From Anaerolineae bacterium (GTDB lineage Bacteria > Chloroflexota > Anaerolineae > Promineifilales > Promineifilaceae): a stretch of DNA of 64,000 bases. The stretch is from the NCBI GenBank assembly GCA_020848035.1, contig JADLAX010000014.1:124001-188000 (forward strand), written 5' to 3'. The notes under the pieces are model-generated. The model was not told the DNA's origin. It searched no databases and saw nothing but the letters and a program-made list of their open reading frames with translations. Positions within the stretch are counted from its first letter, which is position 1. Every line of letters starts with the position of its first letter. This document shows, in pieces, positions 8,401 to 18,821 of the stretch. The translations under genes were made by a program, and so were the position numbers.

Positions 8401-11400
8401 TTACATCTTCACCAACTGCTGCTGGCTCACCTTAAACGCTTCCATCGCCAGGGCGTCGCCCGTCAGGTCGCTGTCGCGGCGGACCTGGTTAAACGCTTGC
8501 AGCATCAGCTTGTAGTCGCGCGGCATCACCTTGACAAAGTGGCGCACCACGTTGTCCCACATCGCCAAAATCTTCCAGGCCAGGTCGCTTTTGGTGGCCT
8601 GCATGTGGGCAAAGATCATCGTTTCTAGCTCGTCCATGTCGGCCGGATGGCTCAGTGGCTCCAGATCGACCATTTCCCGATTGCAGCGCTCGTGGAAACG
8701 GCCGTCCCAATCCAAAACGTAGGCCACACCGCCAGACATGCCCGCGGCAAAGTTACGCCCCGTGCGGCCCAAAACCACCACGCGGCCGCCCGTCATGTAT
8801 TCGCAGCCGTGATCGCCCACGCCTTCGACAACGGCCGTTGCCCCCGAATTGCGCACGCCGAACCGCTCACCCGCCACGCCGCGAATGTACGCCGTGCCGC
8901 CCGTCGCCCCGTACAGCGCCACGTTGCCAATGATGATGTTTTGCTCGGCGGCAAAGGTCGCTTCTTCCGGCGGATAAATCTCCAGCTTGCCGCCAGACAG
9001 CCCCTTGCCGACGTAATCGTTGGCGTCACCGGCCAGCTCTAGCGTGAGGCCCTGGGGGATAAACGCGCCAAAGCTTTGCCCGGCCGAGCCGTTGAACTTC
9101 AGGCGAATCGTGTCTTCGGCCAGGCCAAACATGCCGTGGCGACGAGTAATGGCGCTGCCCAGCGTGGTGCCCACCGTGCGGTGCTCATTGCCGATGGTAA
9201 ATTCGCCGCGCACCGGCGAACCGTCTGCCAGGGCGGTGCGGCAAAAGTCGAGCAGCATCACCTGGTCGAGCGTTTCTGCCAGACCGTGTTCCTGGGGGCG
9301 TTTACGGCCGTCCGCCAGCAAATGCCCCACGTTCTCCGCCTGGTTGGGCCGATACAAAATCGGCGTCAGGTCAATCCCCTGCAATTTCCAATGGTTAATC
9401 GCCTCGCTCACTTCCAGCCGGTCGGTGCGCCCCACCATCTCATCGATGGTGCGGAAGCCCAGCTCGGCCATAATCTCGCGCATGTCCTGGGCGATAAACT
9501 GCATAAAGTTCACCACATGCTGCGGATCGCCCATAAAGTTTTTGCGCAGCTCCGGGTTTTGCGTGGCCACGCCCACCGGGCAGGTGTCCAGATGGCAGAC
9601 GCGCATCATGATGCAGCCCAACGACACCAGCGGCGCGGTGGCAAAACCAAACTCTTCGGCACCCAGCAAAGCGGCGATGACCACATCGCGCCCGGTTTTG
9701 AGCTGGCCGTCGGTTTCCACGATGACGCGGTCACGCAGGCTGTTGAGCAGCAGCGTCTGGTGTGTTTCGGCCACGCCCAGCTCCCAGGGCAAGCCCGCGT
9801 GTTTGATGCTGGTCTGCGGCGATGCGCCGGTGCCGCCATCGTGCCCGCTGATGAGAATGACATCGGCGTGCCCTTTGGCCACCCCGGCGGCAATCGTGCC
9901 CACGCCCACCTCGGAGACGAGCTTCACGTTAATGCGCGCCTGCGGATTGGCGTTTTTCAGGTCAAAAATGAGCTGGGCCAAATCTTCGATCGAGTAAATG
10001 TCGTGGTGCGGCGGCGGGGAAATCAGGCCCACGCCGGGGGTGGAGTGACGCACGCGGGCAATCCACGGGTACACCTTGCGCCCGGGCAGCTGGCCACCTT
10101 CACCCGGCTTGGCCCCCTGGGCCATTTTGATCTGGATTTCCTGCGCTTCGGTGAGGTATTGGCTGGTGACCCCGAAACGGCCGCTCGCCACCTGTTTAAT
10201 CGCCGAATTGCGCGAATCCCCATTTTTGTCCCGCACGTAACGGGCCGGGTCTTCGCCGCCCTCGCCGGTGTTGCTCTTGCCGCCGATGCGGTTCATGGCA
10301 ATCGCCAGCGCCTCGTGTGCCTCCTTGCTGATTGAGCCGTAAGACATCGCCCCGGTTTTGAAGCGGCGGCAGATCGATTCCACCGATTCCACCTCGTCCA
10401 GCGGCACCGGCTGGGCGGCTTTTTTGAGCTGGAGCAGGCCGCGCAGGGTAGCAAACTGGTGCGACCGGTCATTCACGTCGGCGGCGTATTTTTTGTAGGT
10501 GGCATAATCGCCATTGCGCACGGCGTGCTGCAAATGGTGTACCGTGGTGGGGTTGAACAGATGGTATTCGCCTTCTTCGCGGTATTGGTACTTGCCGCCG
10601 GCGGGCAGGGCGCTGCTGTGAGGGGGCGACGGCCGTTTCGGGAACGCCTGCTCGTGCCGCATCTGCACCTCTTTGGCCAGCAGGTGGATGTCCGACCCCT
10701 GAATGCGGCTGGGTGTGCCGGTGAAATATTTGGCCACCAGCTCGCTGTGCAGCCCCAGCGCCTCAAAAATTTGGGCACCCCGGTAGCTCTGGATGGTGGA
10801 GATGCCCATTTTGGACAAAATTTTCACCACACCATTAACCACCGCCTTGATGTACTGCTTTTCGGCCTGGTAGTACGGTACGTCGGTGAGCAGCTGCTTG
10901 CGGATGAGGTCGCGCAGCGTGGCAAAGGCCAGGTATGGGTTGATGGCGTCCGCGCCGTAGCCCAGCAGCACGGCAAAATGGTGCACCTCGCGCGGCTCGC
11001 CGGACTCGACGATGAGGCTCACCTGGGTGCGCAGCCCCTGGCGGATGAGGTGATGATGCAGCCCCGCGGTGGCCAGCAGCGCCGGAATCCCGGCACAGTT
11101 CTGGCTCAGCCCCAAATCGGACAAAATTAGCAGGTTGACGCCGCTGGCAACGGCCGTATCCGCCTCAGCAAACAAACGATCCAGCGCCGCTTCCAGGCCG
11201 TGGCCGCCTTTGTCCACATCGTAAAGGATCGACAGCGTGTGCGCCTTAAAGCTGCGTGCATTATCACCCTCACCCCAACCCTCTCCCTCAAGGGAGAGGG
11301 AGCCGTCCCCTCCCCCGTTGAGGGGGAGGGCCAGGGTGGGGGTGGGACCGCGATAGGCGTGTAATTTTCGCAGCCGGGCCAGCTCCTCATCGGTGAGGAG

Positions 11401-13191
11401 GGGGTGCGGCAGGCTGATCTGGCGGCAGCTGGCGGGCTGCGGGTTTAGCAGGTTGCCTTCGCTGCCCAGCAGGGTCTCGGTGCTGGTCACCAGCTCCTCG
11501 CGGATGGCGTCCAGCGGCGGGTTGGTCACCTGGGCAAAGAGCTGCTTGAAGTAGTTGTACAGCGGCTGTGGCTTGTCCGACAGTACCGCCAGCGGCGTGT
11601 CGTCGCCCATCGAGCCGAGCGCTTCTTTGCCGTCGCGGGCCATCGGGGCGATGATCATGCGTAAATCTTCAAAGGTGTAGCCAAACGCTTTTTGGTGCTG
11701 CAACACGGCGTCTTCGGTGTGCAGGTGCACCTCAGTTTCGGACTGTTCCCGGTTGGCCACGGAGGGCAAATCGGCCAGCCGCAGACGGTTTTCGTCGAGC
11801 CAGGTTTGATACGGCCGTTCCCCCGCAATCTGCCGCTTCAACTCCTCATCCCCCACGATGCGCCCCAGGCTGGTGTCTACCAGCAGCATCCGGCCTGGCT
11901 CCAGCCGACCCTTGTACAGCACGTTGGCCGGGTCAATCTCCAGCACGCCCACCTCGGAAGCCATGATCACCAGGCCATCTTTGGTGACGATGTAGCGCGA
12001 CGGCCGTAAACCGTTCCGATCCAGCACCGCGCCCACCACCGTGCCATCGCTAAAACCAATGGCCGCCGGGCCGTCCCACGGCTCCATCAGGTGGCTGTGG
12101 TATTCGTAAAAAGCACGCTTTTCCGGTGACATGTGGGCGTGTTTGTCCCACGGTTCGGGGATCATCATCATGACGGCGTGGGGCAAGGAGCGGCCAGAGA
12201 GCACCAGGAACTCCAGGGCGTTGTCCAGGCGGCCCGTGTCGCTGCCGTCTTCGTCGATGATGGGCAGCACTTTGTCCAGCTCGTCGTCAAACAGATGACT
12301 GGCAAACAGCGCCTCGCGCGCCTTAAACCAGTTCACATTGCCGCGAATGGTGTTGATTTCGCCGTTGTGAATGACGGTGCGGTAGGGGTGGGCGCGCTTC
12401 CAGCTGGGGAAGGTGTTGGTGCTAAAGCGGGAGTGCACCAGCGCCAGGGCACTTTCCATCGTCGGGTCGCTGAGGTCGGGAAAATAATCTTGCAGCTGCT
12501 CAGACAGCAGCATGCCTTTGTAGACGATGGTGCGGCCAGACAGGCTGGGGATGTAGAAGTTGTCGCCACCGACGAGGGGGGTGATCTCTTTTTCGGCCCG
12601 GCGGCGAATGATGAACAGCTTGCGCTCCCAGGCCAGGGCATCGGTTTGGGTTAAATATTGCTTTTGGATAAAGAGTTGGCGGATGATTGGTTCCCCGGCA
12701 ACGGCCGTTTCCCCCAGCCCCCGGTTACAGGTTGGCACGGTGCGCCAGCCCAGCAGCTGTTGCCCTTCTTCGGCGATCAGGCGGGCCATCGCCTGCTCAC
12801 AGCGCTGGCGCAGCGTCGGATCGTGCGGTAGGAAAACCATGCCGACGCCGTAATCGCCCGGCTGGGGTAAGCTAAAACCGAGTTGTTCTGTTTGTATTTG
12901 GAAAAATTGATGGGGGAGCTGCAACATGATGCCCGCGCCGTCGCCGGTGGTGGCTTCAGCGCCTTTGGCCCCGCGATGAGTGAGTCGTTCTAAAACGGTA
13001 ATGGCTTGTTGGATGATATTGTGAGACGGCCGTCCCTGCACATCCACCACAAAACCCATCCCACAGGCGTCGCGTTCAAACTGCGGATCGTACAAACCTT
13101 GCTTGGGTGGGAATCCAGTGCGCTGACACTGGTCAGCCTCCGCGAGTTCAACCTTGCCTGTTTCCCCTGTAGCCTGAACCTTCTTCATCAT
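8401..13191 (-). CDS. gltB: Glutamate synthase large subunit (GltB)
   Basis: This 1596-residue protein has the full ferredoxin/NADPH-GOGAT architecture. A class II amidotransferase domain begins at [12 protein letters not shown]; its Cys would be the nucleophile after N-terminal trimming. A central domain and an FMN-binding synthase barrel ([21 protein letters not shown]) follow. The 3Fe-4S Cys cluster ([13 protein letters not shown]) is near residue 1200, and a C-terminal GXGXG beta-helix follows. About 28 extra residues ([13 protein letters not shown] onward, about 616-643) come from a palindromic repeat inserted in frame between the amidotransferase and central domains. Two adjacent ATGs follow GGAGAGG. 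The structured leader suggests RNA-level control. Confidence 0.95.
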   Translation of the reverse strand: MMKKVQATGETGKVELAEADQCQRTGFPPKQGLYDPQFERDACGMGFVVDVQGRPSHNIIQQAITVLERLTHRGAKGAEATTGDGAGIMLQLPHQFFQIQTEQLGFSLPQPGDYGVGMVFLPHDPTLRQRCEQAMARLIAEEGQQLLGWRTVPTCNRGLGETAVAGEPIIRQLFIQKQYLTQTDALAWERKLFIIRRRAEKEITPLVGGDNFYIPSLSGRTIVYKGMLLSEQLQDYFPDLSDPTMESALALVHSRFSTNTFPSWKRAHPYRTVIHNGEINTIRGNVNWFKAREALFASHLFDDELDKVLPIIDEDGSDTGRLDNALEFLVLSGRSLPHAVMMMIPEPWDKHAHMSPEKRAFYEYHSHLMEPWDGPAAIGFSDGTVVGAVLDRNGLRPSRYIVTKDGLVIMASEVGVLEIDPANVLYKGRLEPGRMLLVDTSLGRIVGDEELKRQIAGERPYQTWLDENRLRLADLPSVANREQSETEVHLHTEDAVLQHQKAFGYTFEDLRMIIAPMARDGKEALGSMGDDTPLAVLSDKPQPLYNYFKQLFAQVTNPPLDAIREELVTSTETLLGSEGNLLNPQPASCRQISLPHPLLTDEELARLRKLHAYRGPTPTLALPLNGGGDGSLSLEGEGWGEGDNARSFKAHTLSILYDVDKGGHGLEAALDRLFAEADTAVASGVNLLILSDLGLSQNCAGIPALLATAGLHHHLIRQGLRTQVSLIVESGEPREVHHFAVLLGYGADAINPYLAFATLRDLIRKQLLTDVPYYQAEKQYIKAVVNGVVKILSKMGISTIQSYRGAQIFEALGLHSELVAKYFTGTPSRIQGSDIHLLAKEVQMRHEQAFPKRPSPPHSSALPAGGKYQYREEGEYHLFNPTTVHHLQHAVRNGDYATYKKYAADVNDRSHQFATLRGLLQLKKAAQPVPLDEVESVESICRRFKTGAMSYGSISKEAHEALAIAMNRIGGKSNTGEGGEDPARYVRDKNGDSRNSAIKQVASGRFGVTSQYLTEAQEIQIKMAQGAKPGEGGQLPGRKVYPWIARVRHSTPGVGLISPPPHHDIYSIEDLAQLIFDLKNANPQARINVKLVSEVGVGTIAAGVAKGHADVILISGHDGGTGASPQTSIKHAGLPWELGVAETHQTLLLNSLRDRVIVETDGQLKTGRDVVIAALLGAEEFGFATAPLVSLGCIMMRVCHLDTCPVGVATQNPELRKNFMGDPQHVVNFMQFIAQDMREIMAELGFRTIDEMVGRTDRLEVSEAINHWKLQGIDLTPILYRPNQAENVGHLLADGRKRPQEHGLAETLDQVMLLDFCRTALADGSPVRGEFTIGNEHRTVGTTLGSAITRRHGMFGLAEDTIRLKFNGSAGQSFGAFIPQGLTLELAGDANDYVGKGLSGGKLEIYPPEEATFAAEQNIIIGNVALYGATGGTAYIRGVAGERFGVRNSGATAVVEGVGDHGCEYMTGGRVVVLGRTGRNFAAGMSGGVAYVLDWDGRFHERCNREMVDLEPLSHPADMDELETMIFAHMQATKSDLAWKILAMWDNVVRHFVKVMPRDYKLMLQAFNQVRRDSDLTGDALAMEAFKVSQQQLVKM
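11264..11346. repeat. In-frame C-rich palindromic repeat inside gltB
   Basis: The sequence is almost the same as the gltB-gltD spacer element: CACCCTCACCCC, CTCCCTCAAGGGAGAGGGAG, TCCCCTCCCCC and GGGGGAGGGCCAGGGTGGGGGT. It translates on the minus strand into a Gly/Pro/Leu-rich loop without a stop. The flanking residues LRKLHAYRG and [12 protein letters not shown] rejoin the normal GltB sequence. Confidence 0.85.
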
Positions 13192-13440
13192 TTCCTCTCC
13201 TCATCGGCGCGTGTTGCTGTTCATTTGTAAAAGGGCCAATCTTTGCCGGGTAACTGCTCGCCGGTAAAGACGCCAAACGCCCAACACAAAGCTGTGTGGG
13301 TACTTTGTTGTCCGCAAATGACAACTGAAATTGGTTCAGCTAATGGGTGCTGTTGTGGCCTGAAGGTCTTCCCTACCTTCGAGTTGGCCTGACAACGTTT
13401 CAATACAATTTGTGGGTAAAAAAAGTATACAAAAACAAGG
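13192..13440 (-). promoter_or_regulatory. Structured 5' leader of gltB
   Basis: On the minus strand a long imperfect hairpin (13396-13352) is formed by GTTGT/ACAAC, GGCC/GGCC and GAAGGT/ACCTTC around AGGGAAG. A second hairpin follows (AGCTGAA/TTCAGTT, about 13341-13323). Further on, two mutually exclusive pairings exist: ACAAAG with CTTTGT, or ACACA with TGTGT. No strong T-run terminator is present. A TATACT-like -10 lies near 13425, without a convincing -35. The leader is probably regulatory, but its class is not recognised. Confidence 0.4.
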
Positions 13441-13639
13441 TAATTGGTGTGATCGGTAGGTTTGTACAAGATTGGCGGCGAAATGATTAGGCGATTTGTG
13501 AATCTTTGCGCAGATGCCGGTGTTATGTCAACAAAAATCGGGCCAGATGCCGTCTTTATGTAAACTTAGCACCGCACTTTGTACAGTATCACCAAGCCAC
13601 GCAAAAAATCTTTCGGTTAATTTTCCGGGAAACAGCGGA

Positions 13640-13668
13640 TTGACGCGTCAGGCGTTGCACAGTAGAGT
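13640..13668 (+). promoter_or_regulatory. Sigma-70 promoter of amt
   Basis: TTGACG (13640-13645), a 17-base spacer and TAGAGT (13663-13668). The transcript would start near 13675, about 150 bases before the amt start codon and just ahead of an intrinsic terminator. Confidence 0.65.
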
Positions 13669-13696
13669 TGAGCGCAATCAAATAATTTTGGCCGTG

Positions 13697-13746
13697 ACGC
13701 CTCTTGGGAAAGCAAATTTTGCTTAACAACCCAGGGGGCGTTTTTT
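13697..13746 (+). terminator. Intrinsic terminator inside the amt leader
   Basis: ACGCCTCTTGGG (13697-13708) pairs over 12 bases, including two G-T wobbles, with CCCAGGGGGCGT (13730-13741). A run of six T follows. The loop holds an inner hairpin AAGCAAA/TTTGCTT. It lies between the promoter and the amt start, so it is an attenuator candidate. The 5' arm overlaps GGCCGTGACGCC, which can fold into a competing small hairpin with the six-base loop CGTGAC. Confidence 0.8.
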
Positions 13747-13822
13747 GTTTACCTGGCGCTAGCGGGTACGGCCGTTTCACCCTCATCATTTTTAGAGGCA
13801 GCAAGAGAAAAGGAGAGGAAGC

Positions 13823-15172
13823 ATGAACTACAAGATTCACACGCGATTTAGCCGGATTGGCTTCTCGGCCCTGGCTTTGGCCCTGAGCTTTGCCCTGGTC
13901 AACCAGGTGCTGGCGCAGGAAATCACCCCCATGGACGAACTGGCCTTTGCCATCGACAACCTGACAATGTTTGTGTCGGCCGTGCTGGTTCTGTTTATGC
14001 AGGCGGGCTTTGCCCTGGTGGAAGCCGGTTTCAACAGCAGCAAAAACACCATCAACATCCTGTTTAAAAATGTGATGGACATGTGCGTCGGGGCCGTTCT
14101 CTACTTCCTGGTGGGTTATGGCATCATGTACAGCGGTGCCACCAATGGCATCATCGGCTTTGCCGGGATGGGCATTCCCGCGCAAGATGCCATCGACCTG
14201 GGCTACCTGCCCCACTTCCAGACCGACTTCCTGTTCCAGGTCGCTTTTGCGGCCACGGCAGCAACCATCGTCTCTGGCGCGGTGGCCGGGCGCATTCAGT
14301 TCCGCGCTTATCTGATTTACAGTGCGGTGATCACGGCGCTCATTTACCCCATCGCTGGTTTTTGGCAGTGGGGCGGCGGCTGGCTGTCTGAGCTGGGCTT
14401 TCATGACTTTGCTGGCTCTTTGATTGTGCATACGGTTGGCGGGTTTGCCGGTCTGGCCGGGGCCATTATGCTTGGCCCGCGAATCGGCCGTTTTAACAAA
14501 GACGGTACGGCCAACACCATGCCCGGCCACGACATCACCGCCGCCACCCTGGGTGTGTTCATTCTAATCATCGGTTGGTTTGGGTTTAACCCCGGTTCCG
14601 TCCTGGCAATGACCGGCACGGCCAACACCATTGCCGTGGCAACGGTGGCCGTCAACACCTTCCTGGCCGGTTGTGCGGGTGGCATTTTGGCCACCATCGC
14701 GTCTACTTTCCTGAACAACGGCAAGCCCGACCTGGGCATCGCCCTGAACGGTATTTTAGCCGGGTTGGTGGGCATCACCGCCAACGCGGACGTTGTTTCC
14801 AACGTCTCGGCGCTGGTGATCGGCTCCATTGCCGGGGTTTTGGTTGTCGGCGGCATGGTTCTGCTGGAAAAAATCAAAATTGACGATCCCGTCGGGGCCT
14901 GGCCGGTACACGGGCTGTGCGGTTTGTGGGGTGGTATTGCCACGGCGCTGTTCAGCGATTCGGCGTCGTTGGGCGTGCAGCTGCTGGGTTCGGCCGTTTA
15001 CGCCAGCTGGTCTTTCGTTACCATGACCGGTATTTTCTACCTCATGAAGCGTTTCGGTGTTTTGCGCGTCACCGAAGCGGAAGAAATTGAAGGTTTGGAC
15101 CTGTCGGAGCATGGCACCGTGAACTACCCGGAATTCGGGCCGTCCATTGTGCCCAGCCCCAGCACGGACTAA
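13823..15172 (+). CDS. amt: Ammonium transporter (Amt)
   Basis: This 449-residue protein has an N-terminal signal-like segment ending near residue 31 and eleven helices typical of Amt/Rh channels. The pore twin histidines are seen in DFAGSLIVHTVGG and WPVHGLCG. NSSKNTINILFKN and GWFGFNPGS are family signatures. Amt conducts ammonium into the cell for GlnN and GltBD nearby. No PII (glnB/glnK) gene accompanies it in this window, although the two are usually paired. The ATG follows GGAGAGGAAGC. Its leader contains a promoter and an intrinsic terminator. Confidence 0.93.
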   Translation: MNYKIHTRFSRIGFSALALALSFALVNQVLAQEITPMDELAFAIDNLTMFVSAVLVLFMQAGFALVEAGFNSSKNTINILFKNVMDMCVGAVLYFLVGYGIMYSGATNGIIGFAGMGIPAQDAIDLGYLPHFQTDFLFQVAFAATAATIVSGAVAGRIQFRAYLIYSAVITALIYPIAGFWQWGGGWLSELGFHDFAGSLIVHTVGGFAGLAGAIMLGPRIGRFNKDGTANTMPGHDITAATLGVFILIIGWFGFNPGSVLAMTGTANTIAVATVAVNTFLAGCAGGILATIASTFLNNGKPDLGIALNGILAGLVGITANADVVSNVSALVIGSIAGVLVVGGMVLLEKIKIDDPVGAWPVHGLCGLWGGIATALFSDSASLGVQLLGSAVYASWSFVTMTGIFYLMKRFGVLRVTEAEEIEGLDLSEHGTVNYPEFGPSIVPSPSTD

Positions 15173-15179
15173 TTTTTTT

Positions 15180-15262
15180 ACCGCAGCGGCGCAGAGAGCG
15201 CAGAGCTTCTTCTTTGGCGACAGGCAAAACTCTGCGCTCTTTGCGTCTTTGCGGTTTCTTTA
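15180..15262. repeat. Tandem-word palindrome after amt
   Basis: One arm carries CCGCAGCGGCGCAGAGAGC and CAGAGCTT words; the other carries ACTCTGCGCTCTTTGCG and TCTTTGCGG words. It probably serves as the amt terminator region. The same CGCAGAG vocabulary appears near 705-750, 35175-35200 and 36950-36990. Confidence 0.7.
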
Positions 15263-15293
15263 TTAGCTCGGCGTTTGGCCAGGAGGTGTGAGG

Positions 15294-16292
15294 TTGATAC
15301 AATTTTCAGCAGATCCATCATCATTTGCCCGAAGTGCAGACGAGCTTATGAAGATAACTGTTGAACGAAACCCGGCTGACGATACCTACGGCCGTACCCA
15401 CCCCTACATCGCCCGCGTTGAAATCATCTCGGCCACCATGAACGTGGGCACTGTCTACCAGATTCCCGTGTTTGTGGAATACAGCGGCCTGCAAAAAACG
15501 TTTGGCGTCGACGTCTGCGGCTTTCGCGTAATGGCCAAACATCCCCAGCAAATCATTGAACCACTCTCTCGACTGCTGCATGGGCTGATCAACGCCGCCC
15601 GCTTGCCCCACTACGTCTTCATCGCCCGGCGCGCCCGCGCTGTTTTCCCGGTCTACACCATCGACAACGAGGTGATGGCCATCACCCAGGGCGGTCCGTA
15701 CTTCAAACACGTGGAGCTGGCCAAAGTGCGGGAATATTTAACCGATTATTTGCACCAGATTGGCGTATTGGGCGAAAAAGGCTTAAGCGACAAGCTGCAC
15801 GTGAGGGGTATCAGCCAGTTCACCCTGGGGCTGCGACGGCCGATTTTTTACCTCAAAAAACGGGTAACCGGGCAAACCGACTTCTGGGCACCCGTCTTCC
15901 AGGCGGCCGACGGCAAAACAATCTACGTTTACGCCGTCAACCAGCGGCGCGAAGTGCCCAAAGCGGAAGGCACCGAGGTGCTGGAGCTGCGCGAGCTGGT
16001 AGCTAAGGCGCTTCACGCCGACGGCCGTTTACAAAACGTCTTCGATTTGCGCCCCGACCGGATGTTCCACTACCTCTGGGAAGAGTTAAAAAACCACCTG
16101 TACGAGGAACGGCCGTTGACCGTCAACCAGATCGAGCTGCCCCGCTTCCGCGATGGCCTGCATTGGCTGGCCCTGGAAACCCGCCCCGACGAAGAGCGGG
16201 TCGGCCTTTTCCTGGGCAGCACCGCCGAAGATCTGGCGCAGCGCGTCAGAGCCGATTTCCAGCGCCGGGGCTTGCTGCCCGACCCAGCTTGA
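15294..16292 (+). CDS. Unrecognised conserved-looking soluble protein between amt and glnN
   Basis: This soluble protein of about 332 residues has mixed alpha/beta composition and no membrane segment or motif that I recognise. The best ribosome site (AGGAGG, 15281-15286) is seven bases before a TTG at 15294. A GTG at 15288 and an ATG at 15348 are alternatives. It sits 121 bases after amt and about 250 bases before glnN, all in the same direction, which suggests a role in nitrogen assimilation. The stop lies inside a small CCCAGC/GCTGGG hairpin. Confidence 0.65.
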   Translation: MIQFSADPSSFARSADELMKITVERNPADDTYGRTHPYIARVEIISATMNVGTVYQIPVFVEYSGLQKTFGVDVCGFRVMAKHPQQIIEPLSRLLHGLINAARLPHYVFIARRARAVFPVYTIDNEVMAITQGGPYFKHVELAKVREYLTDYLHQIGVLGEKGLSDKLHVRGISQFTLGLRRPIFYLKKRVTGQTDFWAPVFQAADGKTIYVYAVNQRREVPKAEGTEVLELRELVAKALHADGRLQNVFDLRPDRMFHYLWEELKNHLYEERPLTVNQIELPRFRDGLHWLALETRPDEERVGLFLGSTAEDLAQRVRADFQRRGLLPDPA

Positions 16293-16369
16293 TGCTGGGT
16301 ACCCCAGCTTGAGGCTGTTTGGATAGTTTGCACAAGAAAGGAACGGCCGTTTTGCCACAAACCTGCTAT

Positions 16370-16398
16370 TTGACGAAGCTCACCCCCACCGCTACAAT
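16370..16398 (+). promoter_or_regulatory. Sigma-70 promoter of glnN
   Basis: TTGACG (16370-16375), exactly 17 bases and TACAAT (16393-16398). The predicted start is near 16405, giving a leader of about 140 bases with an intrinsic terminator in its first half. Confidence 0.75.
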
Positions 16399-16432
16399 TC
16401 CTTGCTTGTAAAGCAAATATCTAGTTTCGGCC

Positions 16433-16483
16433 AAGACGCCGCCGTAGAAATCCTCAAGATTTCTGCGTGCAGGCGTCTTTTTT
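16433..16483 (+). terminator. Intrinsic terminator inside the glnN leader
   Basis: AAGACGCC (16433-16440) pairs with GGCGTCTT (16472-16479). Inside it, AGAAATC (16446-16452) pairs with GATTTCT (16458-16464). Six T follow. It lies between the promoter and the coding start at 16546, so it should stop most transcription unless overridden. The upstream string GGCCAAGACGCC can fold into CGGC/GCCG with the six-base loop CAAGAC, occupying the terminator's 5' arm. The same GGCCNNGACGCC arrangement is present in the amt leader. Confidence 0.85.
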
Positions 16484-16545
16484 GTTGGCAAGCACCCATT
16501 GCTACCACAAGAAATCATCCTAACATTGTTCGAGGAGACACAAAC

Positions 16546-18714
16546 ATGAGTGGAAACAAAGCACGGTTAGACGCAATTTCAGCAGTCATTAACTACAAAC
16601 CCATTTCAGAACCGCTGAACTTTGCCGAGACCCCAACCCAAGAATTATTCGCATCAAACGTATTTAACATGGGCGTGATGAAGCAGCGCCTGCCCAAACC
16701 GGTCTACAAATCGATCATGGCCACCATCCAAAAAGGTGCCCCCCTGGACACCTCCACGGCCGATATTGTGGCCGCCGCCATGAAAGATTGGGCCATCGAA
16801 AAAGGGGCTACCCACTACGCCCACGTCTTTTACCCGCTCACCGGCCTCACCGCCGAAAAACACGATGGTTTCCTCTCGCCCAACGGCGACGGCTCCGCCA
16901 TTGCCGAGTTCACCGGCGAGCAGCTCATTCAGGGTGAGCCAGACGGCTCTAGCTTCCCCACCGGCGGCATTCGCCCCACCTTTGAAGCCCGCGGCTACAC
17001 TGCCTGGGATGTCACCAGCCCGGCCTACATCCTGGAAAATGCCAATGGCACCACCCTGTGCATCCCCACCGCTTTTGTTTCCTGGACCGGCGAGGCGCTG
17101 GACAAAAAGACGCCGCTGCTGCGCTCCATGAAGGCGCTCAACACCCAGGCGCAGCGCATCCTCAAGCTGTTTGGCGATGCCGACAGCAGCCTGGTTACCG
17201 CCACCGCTGGCCCCGAGCAGGAATATTTCCTCATCGACCGCAACTTCTTTATGGCCCGCCCGGACCTGATGACCGCCGGACGCACCTTGTTTGGTGCAGC
17301 CCCGGCCAAAGGCCAGCAGTTTGACGATCATTATTTTGGAGCCATTCCCGAACGGGTACTGGCTTGTATGCTGGAAACCGAACGCGAGCTGTACAAACTG
17401 GGCGTACCTGTGAAAACCCGCCACAACGAAGTGGCCCCCGGCCAGTATGAAGTGGCCCCGGTGTATGAAAATGCCAACGTGGCTACGGACCACCAGCAGC
17501 TGATCATGCTCACCCTGAAACGTGTCGCCGAAAAATACGGCATGGCCTGCATTACCCATGAAAAACCATTTGCGGGCGTCAATGGCTCCGGCAAACACGT
17601 CAACTTTTCCTTTGGCAGCCCCACGCATGGCAACCTGCTTGAGCCAGGCGACACGCCGCACGATAATGCCCGCTTCCTGGTCTTCTGTGCCGCCGTCATT
17701 CGCGCCGTGGACAAATATGCCAAACTGCTGCGCTCGGTCATTGCCCATGCCGGTAACGATCACCGTTTAGGGGCTAACGAAGCGCCGCCCGCCATCATTT
17801 CTATCTTCCTGGGCGACCAGCTGACCGACGTTTTTGAGCAGATCAAGGCGGGCGGGGCCAAGAGCTCCAAAGCCAAGACCACGCTGAACATTGGCGTCGA
17901 TACGCTGCCCGACCTGCCCAAGCACTCTGGCGACCGCAACCGGACCAGTCCGTTTGCCTTTACGGGCAACAAGTTTGAGTTCCGTGCGGTTGGTTCCAGC
18001 CAATCCATCGCCACCCCGCTCACGGTGTTGAACACAATTGTCGCTGAGTCAATTGATTACATTGCCACGAAGCTGGAAGGTGCGGCTGATTTGGATACGG
18101 CGATTCAGAAGCTGCTGCAGGAGATCATGGTGGAACACGGCCGTATCATCTTCAACGGTGACGGTTATTCCGAAGCGTGGCACACAGAGGCCGAAGAAGT
18201 GCGCGGCCTGCCCAACCTGCGCACCTCCGTCGCGGCAATTCCCGAATTTGGCAGTGAAGAAGCCGTCGAGTTGTTCCAGAAATACAACGTGCTCTCGCCG
18301 CGTGAAGTAGAAAGCCGCGTGGAAGTGAAGCTGGAGCAGTACGCCAAAGCCGTTATTGTAGAAGCGAAGGTCACCGCCCGCATCGCCAAGACGATGATCT
18401 TCCCCGCCGCCATTCGCTACCAAAGCGAACTGGCCACCACCTGCGCCAATCTCAAGGCGGTGGGTTACACCTTCGACACCAACACGCTGGACCGCATGAC
18501 CGAGCTGGTACGCTGCCTGCAAGACAGCACCGTCGAGTTGGAAGCCGCTCTGGTCCATGGTGCCGATGACGTGATGGCCGAAGCCGAACACGCCCTGCAC
18601 AAGTTAATCCCGGCCATGAACACAGTGCGCAGCTACGCCGACATCCTGGAAACCATCGTCGCCGACGACTTGTGGCCGCTGCCCACTTACCAGGAAATGC
18701 TCTACATTAAATAA
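16546..18714 (+). CDS. glnN: Glutamine synthetase type III (GlnN)
   Basis: This protein makes glutamine from glutamate, ammonium and ATP. Its length of 722 residues and its motifs fit the type III family: [10 protein letters not shown] (about residue 222), [11 protein letters not shown] (about 345) and [12 protein letters not shown] (about 404). Type I and II enzymes are much shorter. The ATG at 16546 is preceded by GAGGAG. The frame is open from 16402, but that part is the promoter-terminator leader. It is followed by the kinase and ANTAR regulator genes. Confidence 0.95.
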   Translation: MSGNKARLDAISAVINYKPISEPLNFAETPTQELFASNVFNMGVMKQRLPKPVYKSIMATIQKGAPLDTSTADIVAAAMKDWAIEKGATHYAHVFYPLTGLTAEKHDGFLSPNGDGSAIAEFTGEQLIQGEPDGSSFPTGGIRPTFEARGYTAWDVTSPAYILENANGTTLCIPTAFVSWTGEALDKKTPLLRSMKALNTQAQRILKLFGDADSSLVTATAGPEQEYFLIDRNFFMARPDLMTAGRTLFGAAPAKGQQFDDHYFGAIPERVLACMLETERELYKLGVPVKTRHNEVAPGQYEVAPVYENANVATDHQQLIMLTLKRVAEKYGMACITHEKPFAGVNGSGKHVNFSFGSPTHGNLLEPGDTPHDNARFLVFCAAVIRAVDKYAKLLRSVIAHAGNDHRLGANEAPPAIISIFLGDQLTDVFEQIKAGGAKSSKAKTTLNIGVDTLPDLPKHSGDRNRTSPFAFTGNKFEFRAVGSSQSIATPLTVLNTIVAESIDYIATKLEGAADLDTAIQKLLQEIMVEHGRIIFNGDGYSEAWHTEAEEVRGLPNLRTSVAAIPEFGSEEAVELFQKYNVLSPREVESRVEVKLEQYAKAVIVEAKVTARIAKTMIFPAAIRYQSELATTCANLKAVGYTFDTNTLDRMTELVRCLQDSTVELEAALVHGADDVMAEAEHALHKLIPAMNTVRSYADILETIVADDLWPLPTYQEMLYIK

Positions 18715-18717
18715 ACC

Positions 18718-18793
18718 AGTAAAAGAGTGAAAAGTAAAAAGTGGAAAGTGGCAGGTCTACTTTTCACTTTTCACTTTTCACTTATCACTTTCC
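18718..18793. repeat. Tandem-word palindrome (AAAAGTGAAAAGT family)
   Basis: The left arm repeats AGTGAAAAGT-like words and the right arm repeats ACTTTTC words, with a GGCAGGTCT centre. It begins four bases after the glnN stop and may terminate that transcript. A second member of this word family lies at 58624-58690. Confidence 0.75.
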
Positions 18794-18806
18794 CCTTCCT
18801 CACTCC

Positions 18807-18815
18807 TGCTATAAT
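18807..18815 (+). promoter_or_regulatory. Extended -10 promoter, leaderless kinase gene
   Basis: TGC followed by TATAAT (18810-18815) lies six bases before the ATG at 18822, with no Shine-Dalgarno sequence in between. The transcript should begin at or next to the start codon. Confidence 0.6.
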
Positions 18816-18821
18816 CCCCCC

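Noticed and set aside
9076..10335. Long antisense open frames, for example 9076-10335, 16654-17763, 35478-36569, 46382-47527, 48254-49678 and 51320-52447
   Set aside because: Each lies opposite a clearly conserved gene, lacks a ribosome site and encodes Gly/His/Arg/Ala-rich protein without motifs. They result from the codon bias of a GC-rich genome.
16402..16545. N-terminal extension of glnN from 16402
   Set aside because: It would translate the promoter-proximal leader and its terminator. The ATG at 16546 has a ribosome site and matches the family's length.
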